The translations under genes were made by a program, and so were the position numbers. Shown here in pieces: positions 16,852 through 23,584 of a stretch of 64,000 nt of DNA. Source of the DNA: Pedococcus sp031456495. Its GTDB lineage: Bacteria > Actinomycetota > Actinomycetes > Actinomycetales > Dermatophilaceae. Each line of letters begins with the position of its first letter. Position 1 is the first letter of the stretch. The DNA lies in NCBI RefSeq assembly GCF_031456495.1, contig NZ_JAVDUW010000002.1, positions 558,001 to 622,000 on the forward strand. Reading direction: 5' to 3'. The notes beneath the pieces were generated by a model. The model saw nothing but the letters and a program-made list of their open reading frames with translations. It did no database searches and had not been told where the DNA came from.

Positions 16852-18179
16852 GCGCTGACCGCGCCCCGGCTGGCGCCGACCAGGTCCTCCCACAGGGACG
16901 TGAACTCCGGCAGGGTCTTGCCCACGGTCGCGACGTCCTCGACGGTGACGCCCGGGACCCGCAGCCCGAGCACGGCGCCGGCCATGACCATGCGGTGGTC
17001 GGCGTACGTGCGGAAGAGGCCACCGGACAGCGGTGCCGGCATGATGCGCAGGCCGTCCTCGGTCTCCGCCACCCGGCCGCCCAGCGCCTGGAGCTCACGG
17101 GCCAGCGCGGCCAGCCGGTCGGTCTCGTGGCCGCGGATGTGGCCCACCCCGCGGATCTGCGAGGGCGAGTCCGCGAGGGCGGCCAGCGCAGCGACGACCG
17201 GCGTGAGCTCGGAGGCGTCGTGGAGGTCGAGGTCGACGCCGGAGACCTCGCCGGTGCCGGTGACGGTGAGCCCCTCACGGGTGATCGACACGTCGGCGCC
17301 CATGGCATCGAGGATGTCGCGGATGGCGTCCCCGGCCTGGGTCGTGTGCTGGGGCCAGCCCGGCACGGTCACTCGGCCGCCGCACACCAGCGCGGCGGCG
17401 AGGAAGGGGGCGGCGTTGGACAGGTCGGGCTCGACCTGGACGTCGAGGCCGGCGAGCTCGGACGGCTCGACCCGCCAGGTGTTCGGCTCGGTGTCGTCGA
17501 CGATGGCGCCCGCGTCGCGCAGGGTCTCGACCGTCATCTCGATGTGCGGCTCGGACGGCACCGGCTCACCGGCGTGGTGGACGGTCACCCCGTCGTCGTA
17601 GCGGGCGCCCGCCAGCAGCAGTGCGGAGATGAACTGCGAGGACGCGGAGGCGTCCAGCGTGACCGGCCCACCCGGCATACGCCCCGATCCCAGGACGGTG
17701 AAGGGGAGGGTGCCGCGCCCGCCGTCGTCGATGGTCGCGCCGAGGGCGCGCAGCGCGCCGAGGACCGGGCCCATCGGGCGCACGTGCGCCTGGGCGTCGC
17801 CGTCGAAGGTGACCGGCCCGTCGGCGAGGGCCGCGACCGGGGGCACGAACCGCATCACGGTGCCGGCGAGCCCGCAGTCGACGGCACTGCCGCCGCGGAC
17901 GGCCGACGGCGTGACGTGCCAGTCCAGCGAGCCTGAGCCGTCGGGGAGGTCCTCGACCGTGGCACCCAGCGAGCGCAGCGCCTGTGCCATGAGCAGGGTG
18001 TCGCGCGAGCGCAGCGGCGCCCGCAGGAGCGAGGGCGTGCTCGCCAGGGCGGCGAGCACGAGGTAGCGGTTGGTGAGCGACTTGCTGCCGGGGAGGAGCG
18101 CGGTGCCGGTGACCTCGCCGGGAGGCGTGGGGGCGGCCCAGTCGAGCCCGGCCGCCGGCGCAGGGTCAGGTGAGGGCAT
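16848..18179 (-). CDS. aroA: 3-phosphoshikimate 1-carboxyvinyltransferase (EPSP synthase)
   Basis: 443 residues. Catalyses the condensation of shikimate-3-phosphate with phosphoenolpyruvate in the shikimate pathway. Seen: LPGSKSLTNR near residue 30 (Lys contacting PEP and S3P), GLAGTVMRFVPP near 98, and DHRMVMAGAVLGL near the C-terminus. The ATG at 18179 overlaps the DoxX gene by 14 bases. AroA followed directly by RsgA is a common actinobacterial order. Confidence 0.93.
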   Translation of the reverse strand: MPSPDPAPAAGLDWAAPTPPGEVTGTALLPGSKSLTNRYLVLAALASTPSLLRAPLRSRDTLLMAQALRSLGATVEDLPDGSGSLDWHVTPSAVRGGSAVDCGLAGTVMRFVPPVAALADGPVTFDGDAQAHVRPMGPVLGALRALGATIDDGGRGTLPFTVLGSGRMPGGPVTLDASASSQFISALLLAGARYDDGVTVHHAGEPVPSEPHIEMTVETLRDAGAIVDDTEPNTWRVEPSELAGLDVQVEPDLSNAAPFLAAALVCGGRVTVPGWPQHTTQAGDAIRDILDAMGADVSITREGLTVTGTGEVSGVDLDLHDASELTPVVAALAALADSPSQIRGVGHIRGHETDRLAALARELQALGGRVAETEDGLRIMPAPLSGGLFRTYADHRMVMAGAVLGLRVPGVTVEDVATVGKTLPEFTSLWEDLVGASRGAVSA

Positions 18180-18705
18180 CGTGCGCCTGGCTCGCGGCGA
18201 GCTTGGCCTCGCGACGGGCGGCGTGGGCGGCGTGCTTCGCCTCACGCTTGGCGCGCTTCGCCGAGCGGCGGGCGGAGTCGCTCGCGAGGCCGGCGCGGTA
18301 GGCGAGCCCGGGGCGGCCCTCGGTGTCGACCGCGGCGAGGAGCAGGCCGCCGAGGAGGCCGACGTTCTTGAGGAACTGGATGCGCTGGGTGCGCCGGGTG
18401 GCCTGGTCCTTCTCGGCCCAGAACGGGTGGCCGACGTAGGTGGTGGGGGCAAGCGAGCCGGCGAGCGCGAGCGCGGCGACGCGCGGCACACGGCCCGTGG
18501 CGAGCAGTGCGCCGCCGCCGACCATCGTGGCGCCGTTGGCCCGGACGAGCAGCTCCGGGTCGTCGGGCAGGCCCAGCGGGGCCACCCTCTGCGCGAAGGG
18601 TGCGACCTTCTCGCGCAGGGCCGCGGGGTGCCGCAGCTGCTCGAGGCCCTGCGCGACGAAGATCGCGGCGAGCATGGGTCGGGCCACGCGGCGGACGAGC
18701 GTCAT
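18166..18705 (-). CDS. DoxX family membrane protein
   Basis: About 179 residues. DoxX-type core: MLAAIFVAQGLEQLRHP near the start, then the small-residue membrane segments GATMVGGGALLATGRVPR and LAPTTYVGHPFW. The C-terminal 45 residues form a highly basic Ala/Lys/Arg helix unlike most DoxX proteins. ATG 18705 has an AGGAG five bases upstream; GTG 18711 is the alternative start. Family members are linked to oxidative stress and quinone chemistry, but the exact role is unknown. Confidence 0.82.
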   Translation of the reverse strand: MTLVRRVARPMLAAIFVAQGLEQLRHPAALREKVAPFAQRVAPLGLPDDPELLVRANGATMVGGGALLATGRVPRVAALALAGSLAPTTYVGHPFWAEKDQATRRTQRIQFLKNVGLLGGLLLAAVDTEGRPGLAYRAGLASDSARRSAKRAKREAKHAAHAARREAKLAASQAHDALT

Positions 18706-18782
18706 GATCACTCCTGTGGTGCCGGTCGGGAAGGGGAACGTCGTCTCCCTTCCTACCGTATGGACCCGTCACCGGCCCTGCG

Positions 18783-18788
18783 TACCCT
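18783..18788 (+). promoter_or_regulatory. -10 element for a leaderless SRAP-gene mRNA
   Basis: TACCCT ends seven bases before ATG 18796 with no ribosome binding site. The divergent DoxX gene starts 78 bases away. Confidence 0.45.
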
Positions 18789-18795
18789 GTCCAGC

Positions 18796-19692
18796 ATGTG
18801 CGGGCGATACGCGGCGACGGCGAACCCGGACGAGCTCGTCGAGGAGTTCGAGGTCGAGGAGGACCGCTCGCTCGAGCCGGTCCGCAGCATCCTGAAGGAC
18901 CCGCAGAACCCACCGCCGGGCACGCCCGACTGGAACATGGCACCGAGCAAGCAGGCTCCGGTCGTCCTGACCCGGGTGCCGCGCGAGCAGAAGGAGGAGG
19001 GGTATGCCGGGGAGCCGGCGCCCGTCCGCCAGCTCCGCCTGCTGACGTGGGGGCTCGTGCCGAGCTGGGCCAAGGACCCCAAGATCGGCATGCGGATGAT
19101 CAACGCCCGGGCCGACACGGTGCTGGAGAAGCCGTCCTTCGCGCGGGCAGCCGCCTCGAGGCGCTGCTTGGTGCCGGCCCAGGGCTGGTACGAGTGGCAG
19201 AAGTCGCCGGTGGCCACCGACGCCAAGGGCAAGCCGCGCAAGCAGCCCTTCTTCACCCGCCGCGCCGACGGCGACGTGGTCGCCTTCGCCGGGCTCTACG
19301 AGTTCTGGCGCGACAAGGACGTCGCCGACAAGGACGACCCGGACGCGTGGCTGACGACGTTCACGATCCTCACGACCGACGCCGAGCCGGGGCTCGACCG
19401 CATCCACGACCGGCAGCCGCTGGTGCTCGAGCGCGAGGACTGGGCCACCTGGCTCGACCCGACGATGACCGACCCGGCGGAGGTCGGCCGGCTCCTGGCG
19501 TTCGAGCGTCCGGGCAGGTTCGAGGCGTACCCGGTCGGCGCGGCGGTGTCGTCCAACCGCAGCAACGGGCCCTCGCTCATCGAGCCCGCGAGCCTCGACG
19601 AGCTCGACGGCGTCGTCGACCCCATGACGGGCGAGATCATCGGCACGGGCGGCCGTGGGGCGCCCGGCGACGGCGGCCGGAACCCGGCATGA
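18796..19692 (+). CDS. SRAP (SOS response-associated peptidase) abasic-site DNA-protein crosslink enzyme
   Basis: 298 residues. The start is decided by biology: the protein must begin Met-Cys, because Cys2 (MCGRY) becomes the catalytic N-terminus that forms a thiazolidine crosslink with abasic sites in single-stranded DNA. Also seen: NARADTVLEKPSFARA, the GWYEW segment and HDRQPLVL with the conserved His. Homologues are YedK and HMCES. The stop overlaps the next start (ATGA). Confidence 0.93.
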   Translation: MCGRYAATANPDELVEEFEVEEDRSLEPVRSILKDPQNPPPGTPDWNMAPSKQAPVVLTRVPREQKEEGYAGEPAPVRQLRLLTWGLVPSWAKDPKIGMRMINARADTVLEKPSFARAAASRRCLVPAQGWYEWQKSPVATDAKGKPRKQPFFTRRADGDVVAFAGLYEFWRDKDVADKDDPDAWLTTFTILTTDAEPGLDRIHDRQPLVLEREDWATWLDPTMTDPAEVGRLLAFERPGRFEAYPVGAAVSSNRSNGPSLIEPASLDELDGVVDPMTGEIIGTGGRGAPGDGGRNPA

Positions 19693-20327
19693 CCGGCCGC
19701 ACGACGCGCACCGAGGTCGAGACCCCCATGGGGCCCGCGCGGGTCCACCTGACCCGGCCCGGCGAGGTGCGCGGGGTGCTGGTCCTGACGCACGGTGCGG
19801 GTGGAAGCCTCCGGGCCCCCGAGTTCGCGCCGCTGGGGGAGAGGCTCGTCGCTGACGGCTGGGCCGTGGCGCTCGTCGAGCAGGCGTGGGTCCTCGCCGG
19901 CCGGAAGATGCCGCCGCAGGCGCCGACCCAGGACCCCGCGTGGCTCCCGGTCGTGGAGTGGCTGCGCTCCGGGCGCCGCCGGCTGGGCGGGCCCCTGGTC
20001 GTGGGCGGCAAGAGCAACGGCGCACGGGTCGCCTGCCGCACCGCCCACGTGTCCGGGGCCGACGGCGTCCTGTGCCTGTCCTTCCCGCTCCACCCGCCGG
20101 GGCGGCCCGAGGTGTCGCGGGCGGAGGAGCTGCGCACCCCGCTGGCCCACGGCATACCGCTGCACGTGGTCCAGGGGCGCACCGACCCCTTCGGCACGCC
20201 GGCGGAGGTGCGGGCCGAGCTGCCGGACCCGGGCCTGGTCAGCGAGGCGACCGGCGGGCACGCGTTCCCGAGGAACCCGGCCGACGTCGTCGAGGCGGCC
20301 CGGGGGTTCCTGTCGGGGCTGGTCTGA
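19689..20327 (+). CDS. alpha/beta-hydrolase of the KANL3/Tex30-like group
   Basis: 212 residues with an early oxyanion HGAGGS motif (around residues 36-41), the nucleophile elbow GGKSNGAR near residue 100, an aspartate in QGRTDPFG and a terminal GGHAF histidine. This is a compact dienelactone hydrolase-like fold. Substrate unknown. Four-base overlap with the SRAP gene indicates co-transcription, but no functional link is established. Confidence 0.82.
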   Translation: MTGRTTRTEVETPMGPARVHLTRPGEVRGVLVLTHGAGGSLRAPEFAPLGERLVADGWAVALVEQAWVLAGRKMPPQAPTQDPAWLPVVEWLRSGRRRLGGPLVVGGKSNGARVACRTAHVSGADGVLCLSFPLHPPGRPEVSRAEELRTPLAHGIPLHVVQGRTDPFGTPAEVRAELPDPGLVSEATGGHAFPRNPADVVEAARGFLSGLV

Positions 20328-20366
20328 GGCCTGGTCGCTCCGGACCCCGGCCGCGGTGCACCACAG

Positions 20367-20392
20367 GGAATGAGGCGCTGCGGGGCGTCGTT
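20367..20392 (+). promoter_or_regulatory. sigma-R-type promoter upstream of sigR (autoregulation)
   Basis: GGGAAT (20366-20371) and GTT (20390-20392) are separated by exactly 18 bases, the published consensus for actinobacterial sigma-R/SigH promoters (GGAAT-N18-GTT). It would give a transcript starting near 20399, long enough to include in-frame GTG codons upstream of the sigR ATG. Confidence 0.85.
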
Positions 20393-20551
20393 GACAACGG
20401 TGTTCCCCAACCCCTGCGGAGAGTGCCTGTGCCCACTGTGACCGATCGTCCGAGCCGTCGACGCGTCGACCTGACGCCGACGGGAGCGCTGGGCCTCTCC
20501 GCCCCCATCGCCGAGCCTGTCCGTGACGCACACGGGCTAGGCTGGAGGGCA

Positions 20552-21169
20552 ATGAGCGAGACACCCGACACCACGGTCGACGTGGCCACCGAGTCACCGG
20601 CTGAGCGGCAGGCCCGTTTCGAGCGCGAGGCGATGCCCCTGCTCGACCAGTTGTACTCCGCGGCCCTGCGCACCACCCGCAACCCCGCCGACGCCGAGGA
20701 CCTGGTCCAGGAGACCTACACCAAGGCGTTCGCGGCGTTCCACCAGTACAAGCCCGGCACGAACTTCAAGGCGTGGATGTACCGCATCCTCACCAACACC
20801 TACATCAACAGCTACCGCAAGAAGCAGCGGGAGCCCCAGCAGTCCGACGCCGCGGAGATCGAGGACTACCAGCTCGCCCGCGCCGAGTCGCACACGTCCA
20901 CCGGACTGCGCTCGGCGGAGGTCGAGGCCCTCGACCACCTCCCCGACACGCAGGTCAAGCGCGCGCTGCAGGAGCTGCCCGAGGACTTCCGGATGGCCGT
21001 GTACCTCGCGGACGTCGAGGGCTTCGCCTACAAGGAGATCGCGGAGATGATGGACACCCCGATCGGCACCGTCATGTCACGCCTGCACCGTGGCCGGCGC
21101 CAGCTGCGTGAGCTGCTCACAGAGTATGCCGCCGAGCGCGGCTTCGCGGCCCAGGGCGCGGACCGATGA
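20552..21169 (+). CDS. sigR: RNA polymerase sigma factor SigR (thiol-oxidative stress)
   Basis: 205 residues. ECF sigma with region 2 (LYSAALRTTRNPADAEDLVQ...AWMYRILTNTYINSYRKK) and region 4 (LQELPEDFRMAVYLADVEG...EMMDTPIGTVMSRLHRGR), diagnostic of SigR/SigH. Held inactive by RsrA and released on disulfide stress. ATG 20552 follows a GGAGGG, and a TAGGCT -10 (20538-20543) could give a short-form transcript. GTG codons at 20423, 20429 and 20438 are in frame without a stop and would add 38-43 residues, paralleling the long unstable sigma-R' isoform of Streptomyces. Confidence 0.95.
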   Translation: MSETPDTTVDVATESPAERQARFEREAMPLLDQLYSAALRTTRNPADAEDLVQETYTKAFAAFHQYKPGTNFKAWMYRILTNTYINSYRKKQREPQQSDAAEIEDYQLARAESHTSTGLRSAEVEALDHLPDTQVKRALQELPEDFRMAVYLADVEGFAYKEIAEMMDTPIGTVMSRLHRGRRQLRELLTEYAAERGFAAQGADR

Positions 21170-21459
21170 GCGCCGGCGACTGCGGCCGCACGGGCGGCCA
21201 GGACCCCGCGTCGGGCACCGACTGCTCGGAGGTGCTGCACCGCGTCTACGAGTACCTCGACGGCGAGATGACGGTCGACGACACGGAGAAGATCAAGCAG
21301 CACCTCGACGAGTGCGGCCCGTGCCTGAAGGAGTACGACCTGGACCAGGCGCTCAAGGCCCTGGTGAAGCGCTCGTGCGAGTGCGAGGAGGCGCCGGTCG
21401 AGCTCCGCTCCCAGATCGTCGCGCGCATCACGACGCTGAGGTACCAGATCAGCGAGTAG
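21166..21459 (+). CDS. rsrA: zinc-binding anti-sigma factor RsrA
   Basis: 97 residues, overlapping sigR by ATGA. The ZAS motif is clear: HLDECGPC (HxxxCxxC) in the middle, an upstream Cys in GTDCSEVL, and further cysteines in KRSCECEE. Under reducing conditions it binds zinc and sequesters SigR; oxidation forms a disulfide, releases zinc and frees SigR. The stop is followed by a large hairpin. Confidence 0.95.
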   Translation: MSAGDCGRTGGQDPASGTDCSEVLHRVYEYLDGEMTVDDTEKIKQHLDECGPCLKEYDLDQALKALVKRSCECEEAPVELRSQIVARITTLRYQISE

Positions 21460-21491
21460 CAGCAGTCGCGGCCGGGCGCCTCTCCCGGACA

Positions 21492-21534
21492 CACGAAGCA
21501 GGCGGTTCGACGAGGTCGAACCGCCCGCTTCGTG
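21492..21534. terminator. bidirectional terminator between rsrA and bL37
   Basis: A 20-position stem with a single A.C mismatch: 21492-21511 pairs with 21515-21534 around a GAG loop. It separates converging transcripts of rsrA and the bL37 gene. Confidence 0.85.
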
Positions 21535-21552
21535 CTGCGTCTGGGCGCGTGC

Positions 21553-21627
21553 TCAGGCGTTGGGCTTGCGACCGTGGTTGGCCGCGTTGCCCTTGCGCGA
21601 GCGGCGCTTGCGGGCGCGCTTGCTCAT
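21553..21627 (-). CDS. 50S ribosomal protein bL37 (24 residues)
   Basis: A 75-base gene whose product starts MSKRARKRRSRKGN and ends NHGRKPNA. This matches the tiny, highly basic actinobacterial ribosomal protein bL37 seen in mycobacterial ribosome structures; length and the terminal NHG-R/K-PNA motif agree. It is convergent with rsrA and shares its terminator. Easily missed by automatic gene callers. Confidence 0.88.
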   Translation of the reverse strand: MSKRARKRRSRKGNAANHGRKPNA

Positions 21628-21782
21628 GGGAAATCGCTTCCGTCGGGGGGTGGTGGTGCCGTGGAGACACCCGGGCCACCGACCAGTCTCTCACACGCCG
21701 CTGCGTGGTCCGGCCCTACTCGTGAGTTCAGGCCTGTTCTGGGGCCGAGTCTCCGCCGAATGGCGGAGTCCGACGTTCAAGA

Positions 21783-21919
21783 CTTGGCAAAGAAGGGGTC
21801 TATGGCAGGCAAAAACCACTGGTTGGCGGGCATCATAGACCCGTCGGCCAAGCGAACCCCTGACGGTTGGCGACAAGTACCGGCCCGAACCAACCAAACG
21901 GATGAGTCCGTACTCGGGC
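21783..21919 (+). promoter_or_regulatory. structured leader with possible pseudoknot upstream of the GWGWGG peptide (candidate riboswitch or operator)
   Basis: Nested and crossing complementarities fill the region. CTTGGC (21783-21788) pairs with GCCAAG (21847-21852), enclosing GGGTCTATG (21796-21804) with CATAGACCC (21834-21842), itself enclosing AACC-ACT-GGTT. Downstream, GGTTGG (21865-21870)/CCAACC (21890-21895) interlocks with GCCCGA (21883-21888)/TCGGGC (21914-21919), an H-type pseudoknot or a choice between two folds, with a CGGA-TGAG-TCCG hairpin inside. The last helix ends two bases before AAGGAG (21922-21927), the peptide's ribosome binding site, so it could gate translation. An extra hairpin lies at 21751-21768. 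Not matched to any riboswitch class I know. The helices could also be DNA operator repeats. Confidence 0.5.
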
Positions 21920-21935
21920 AGAAGGAGCAGCAGCC

Positions 21936-22097
21936 ATGAAGGCTATCACCACCCTCTTCGAGTCCATCCTCACCAACGAGGAGGCCATCGTGTGGTCCCC
22001 CGCCGAGGGCCCGACGCAGTTCTCGCGCGGCTGGGGCTGGGGTGGCGTGGACGCCGCTGCACGTGGCTGGGGCTGGGGCGGCGCGGACTCGATCTGA
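21936..22097 (+). CDS. 53-residue Trp/Gly-repeat peptide (GWGWGG repeats), function unknown
   Basis: ATG 21936 follows AAGGAG by eight bases. The first 30 residues are helix-like and acidic (TLFESILTNEEAIVWSP). The C-terminal third is a duplicated unit, RGWGWGGVD (31-39) and RGWGWGGAD (43-51), ending SI. Five of 53 residues are Trp (20, 33, 35, 45, 47). No signal peptide or Cys. The DNA repeats (22026-22052, 22062-22088) differ at four positions, of which two are silent, consistent with translation. A 7-bp hairpin follows the stop. A leader-plus-repeated-core layout resembles ribosomally made peptide precursors, but no maturase lies nearby; a Trp-codon attenuator is the alternative. Confidence 0.6.
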   Translation: MKAITTLFESILTNEEAIVWSPAEGPTQFSRGWGWGGVDAAARGWGWGGADSI

Positions 22098-22104
22098 GTC
22101 TGCT

Positions 22105-22122
22105 GCGGCCCGGTAGGGCCGC
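22105..22122 (+). terminator. hairpin between the peptide gene and the HD-GYP gene
   Basis: GCGGCCC pairs with GGGCCGC around a GGTA tetraloop, eight bases after the peptide stop. It could end a short abundant peptide mRNA or act as an attenuator. Confidence 0.65.
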
Positions 22123-22126
22123 GTCG

Positions 22127-22132
22127 TAGATT
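22127..22132 (+). promoter_or_regulatory. -10 element for a leaderless HD-GYP mRNA
   Basis: TAGATT ends six bases before GTG 22139. Together with the hairpin just upstream it suggests the phosphodiesterase gene can be transcribed separately from the peptide. Confidence 0.45.
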
Positions 22133-22138
22133 GATGTC

Positions 22139-23584
22139 GTGACCACCGAGCCCGCGCAACCAGCCAGGTCACGGCTGGGCAGCGGAGCCACGATCAGCTT
22201 CGTCGCCGGTGTCGGCGTCTTCGCGCTGGTCCTGGCCCTCGTCGGGTACGAGCTCGACGGGCCGCCTCGCGACTGGCTCGCCGTAGCGGTGCTGGCAAGT
22301 CTCGGCATCACCAGCTGGGTGCTCCGGGAGACCGATGTCGGGTCCCGCGTCCAGCTCTCGTTCATCAGCATCGTCCTCCTCGCCGCGGCGGTCATCGTCG
22401 GCCCGGTGGGGGCGGCCATCGTCGGAGCCGTGGGCACTGTCCTGCAGTTCGACCGGCAGCAGTTCATCGTCCGGGTCTTCAACATCTCGCTGTTCTCGGC
22501 GATGGGGTCACTCGGTGGCCTGGTCTACGCCCAGACGGGCGGGATCCAGGCGTTCGGCGGTTCGGAGTCGGCGGTCACCATCCTGGCCTCCGTTGGCATC
22601 CCGCTGATCGTCGCCGACGTCACCCAGTGCCTGCTCAACGCGATCCTCATCGCCGGCGTCCTGCGGGTCGCCTCGGGCACCCGCGTCCGGACCCAGATCC
22701 TCAAGCTGCTCAGCACGTCCGGCCTCGCCTACATCGGGTACGGCGTCATCGGCTTCCTCTTCGTGGTGCTGTGGATCCCCGCCGGTGTCGGCTGGTTCAG
22801 CGCCATCCTCGTCCTGGCCCCGCTCGCCGTCGCCCAGTGGGCCTTCGGCCAGTACGGCGAGGAGCTGCGCGCCCACGACCGCACGCTGCGCGCCCTCGTC
22901 ACGGCGGAGGAGAAGAAGGACCCCACCAACGCGGGCCACAGCCAGAAGGTGGCTCAGCTCAGCGAGTGGCTCGCCGAGGCACTGGGCCTGGGACACAAGG
23001 AGATCCAGGACGTCCGCACCGCGGGGATGCTCCACGACATCGGCAAGGTCGGCGTCCCCGCCCGGTACATCCGCGCGCGACGGCCGCTCGAGGACGAGGA
23101 CTTCGTCGTCATCGCCGAGCACGCCGCGGCGGGCGTGGAGCTCGTCCGTGGCATCGAGTTCCTGTCCGGCTCGCTCGACGGCATCGCCCACCACCACGAG
23201 CGCTACGACGGCCTGGGGTACCCCGCAGGCCTGGCCGGCGAGCAGATCCCGCTGGTGGCCCGCATCGTCGCCGTCGCCGACGTCTTCGACGCGCTCACGA
23301 CCGAGCGGTCGTACCGCCCGGCGCTGGGCGTCGAGGAGGCGCTGCAAGTCATGCGTGACCGCGCCGGCACCCACCTCGACCCCGTCGTCGTCGACGCGCT
23401 CGGCAAGGTGCTCGTCCGGCACCCGTGGCAGCCGACACCTCGACCCGACGGCTCCTCGGCCCTCGTCCTCGCCCTCGACCACGACGAGCCCGAGGTCTCG
23501 GACCGGCTCGCGCTGCGGCAGGACCTGCGCGAGCGCATCCACGGCGTCCCGGACGTGCCCCGACCGGCTCAGGTGACCTCGTGA
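22139..23584 (+). CDS. membrane HD-GYP domain cyclic-di-GMP phosphodiesterase
   Basis: 481 residues. The first ~250 form seven or eight hydrophobic segments, a membrane sensor module I cannot assign to a named family. The C-terminal HD-GYP domain is intact: HSQKVAQLS, HDIGK near residue 299, HAAAGVELV, then HHERYDGLGYP near 352-362 and VADVFDALTTERSYRP. Such domains hydrolyse c-di-GMP (or related 3',3'-cGAMP) with a bimetal centre. The stop overlaps the next gene (GTGA). Confidence 0.88.
   Translation: MTTEPAQPARSRLGSGATISFVAGVGVFALVLALVGYELDGPPRDWLAVAVLASLGITSWVLRETDVGSRVQLSFISIVLLAAAVIVGPVGAAIVGAVGTVLQFDRQQFIVRVFNISLFSAMGSLGGLVYAQTGGIQAFGGSESAVTILASVGIPLIVADVTQCLLNAILIAGVLRVASGTRVRTQILKLLSTSGLAYIGYGVIGFLFVVLWIPAGVGWFSAILVLAPLAVAQWAFGQYGEELRAHDRTLRALVTAEEKKDPTNAGHSQKVAQLSEWLAEALGLGHKEIQDVRTAGMLHDIGKVGVPARYIRARRPLEDEDFVVIAEHAAAGVELVRGIEFLSGSLDGIAHHHERYDGLGYPAGLAGEQIPLVARIVAVADVFDALTTERSYRPALGVEEALQVMRDRAGTHLDPVVVDALGKVLVRHPWQPTPRPDGSSALVLALDHDEPEVSDRLALRQDLRERIHGVPDVPRPAQVTS

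Noticed and set aside
16849..16893. Longer RsgA start inside aroA
   Set aside because: The extra residues are not family-like, and ATG 16851 forms a clean ATGA overlap with the aroA stop.
21783..21842. c-di-GMP (GEMM) or c-di-AMP (ydaO) riboswitch upstream of the HD-GYP genes
   Set aside because: The conserved tetraloop-receptor and GGCAAACC-type core of GEMM and the ydaO core are absent; only general secondary structure is seen.
21899..21923. Possible hammerhead ribozyme core (a GGATGAGTCCG segment)
   Set aside because: The invariant CUGANGA is not matched at its first bases, and the GAAA partner and stems I/III are missing; the segment is better explained as a small hairpin in the leader.
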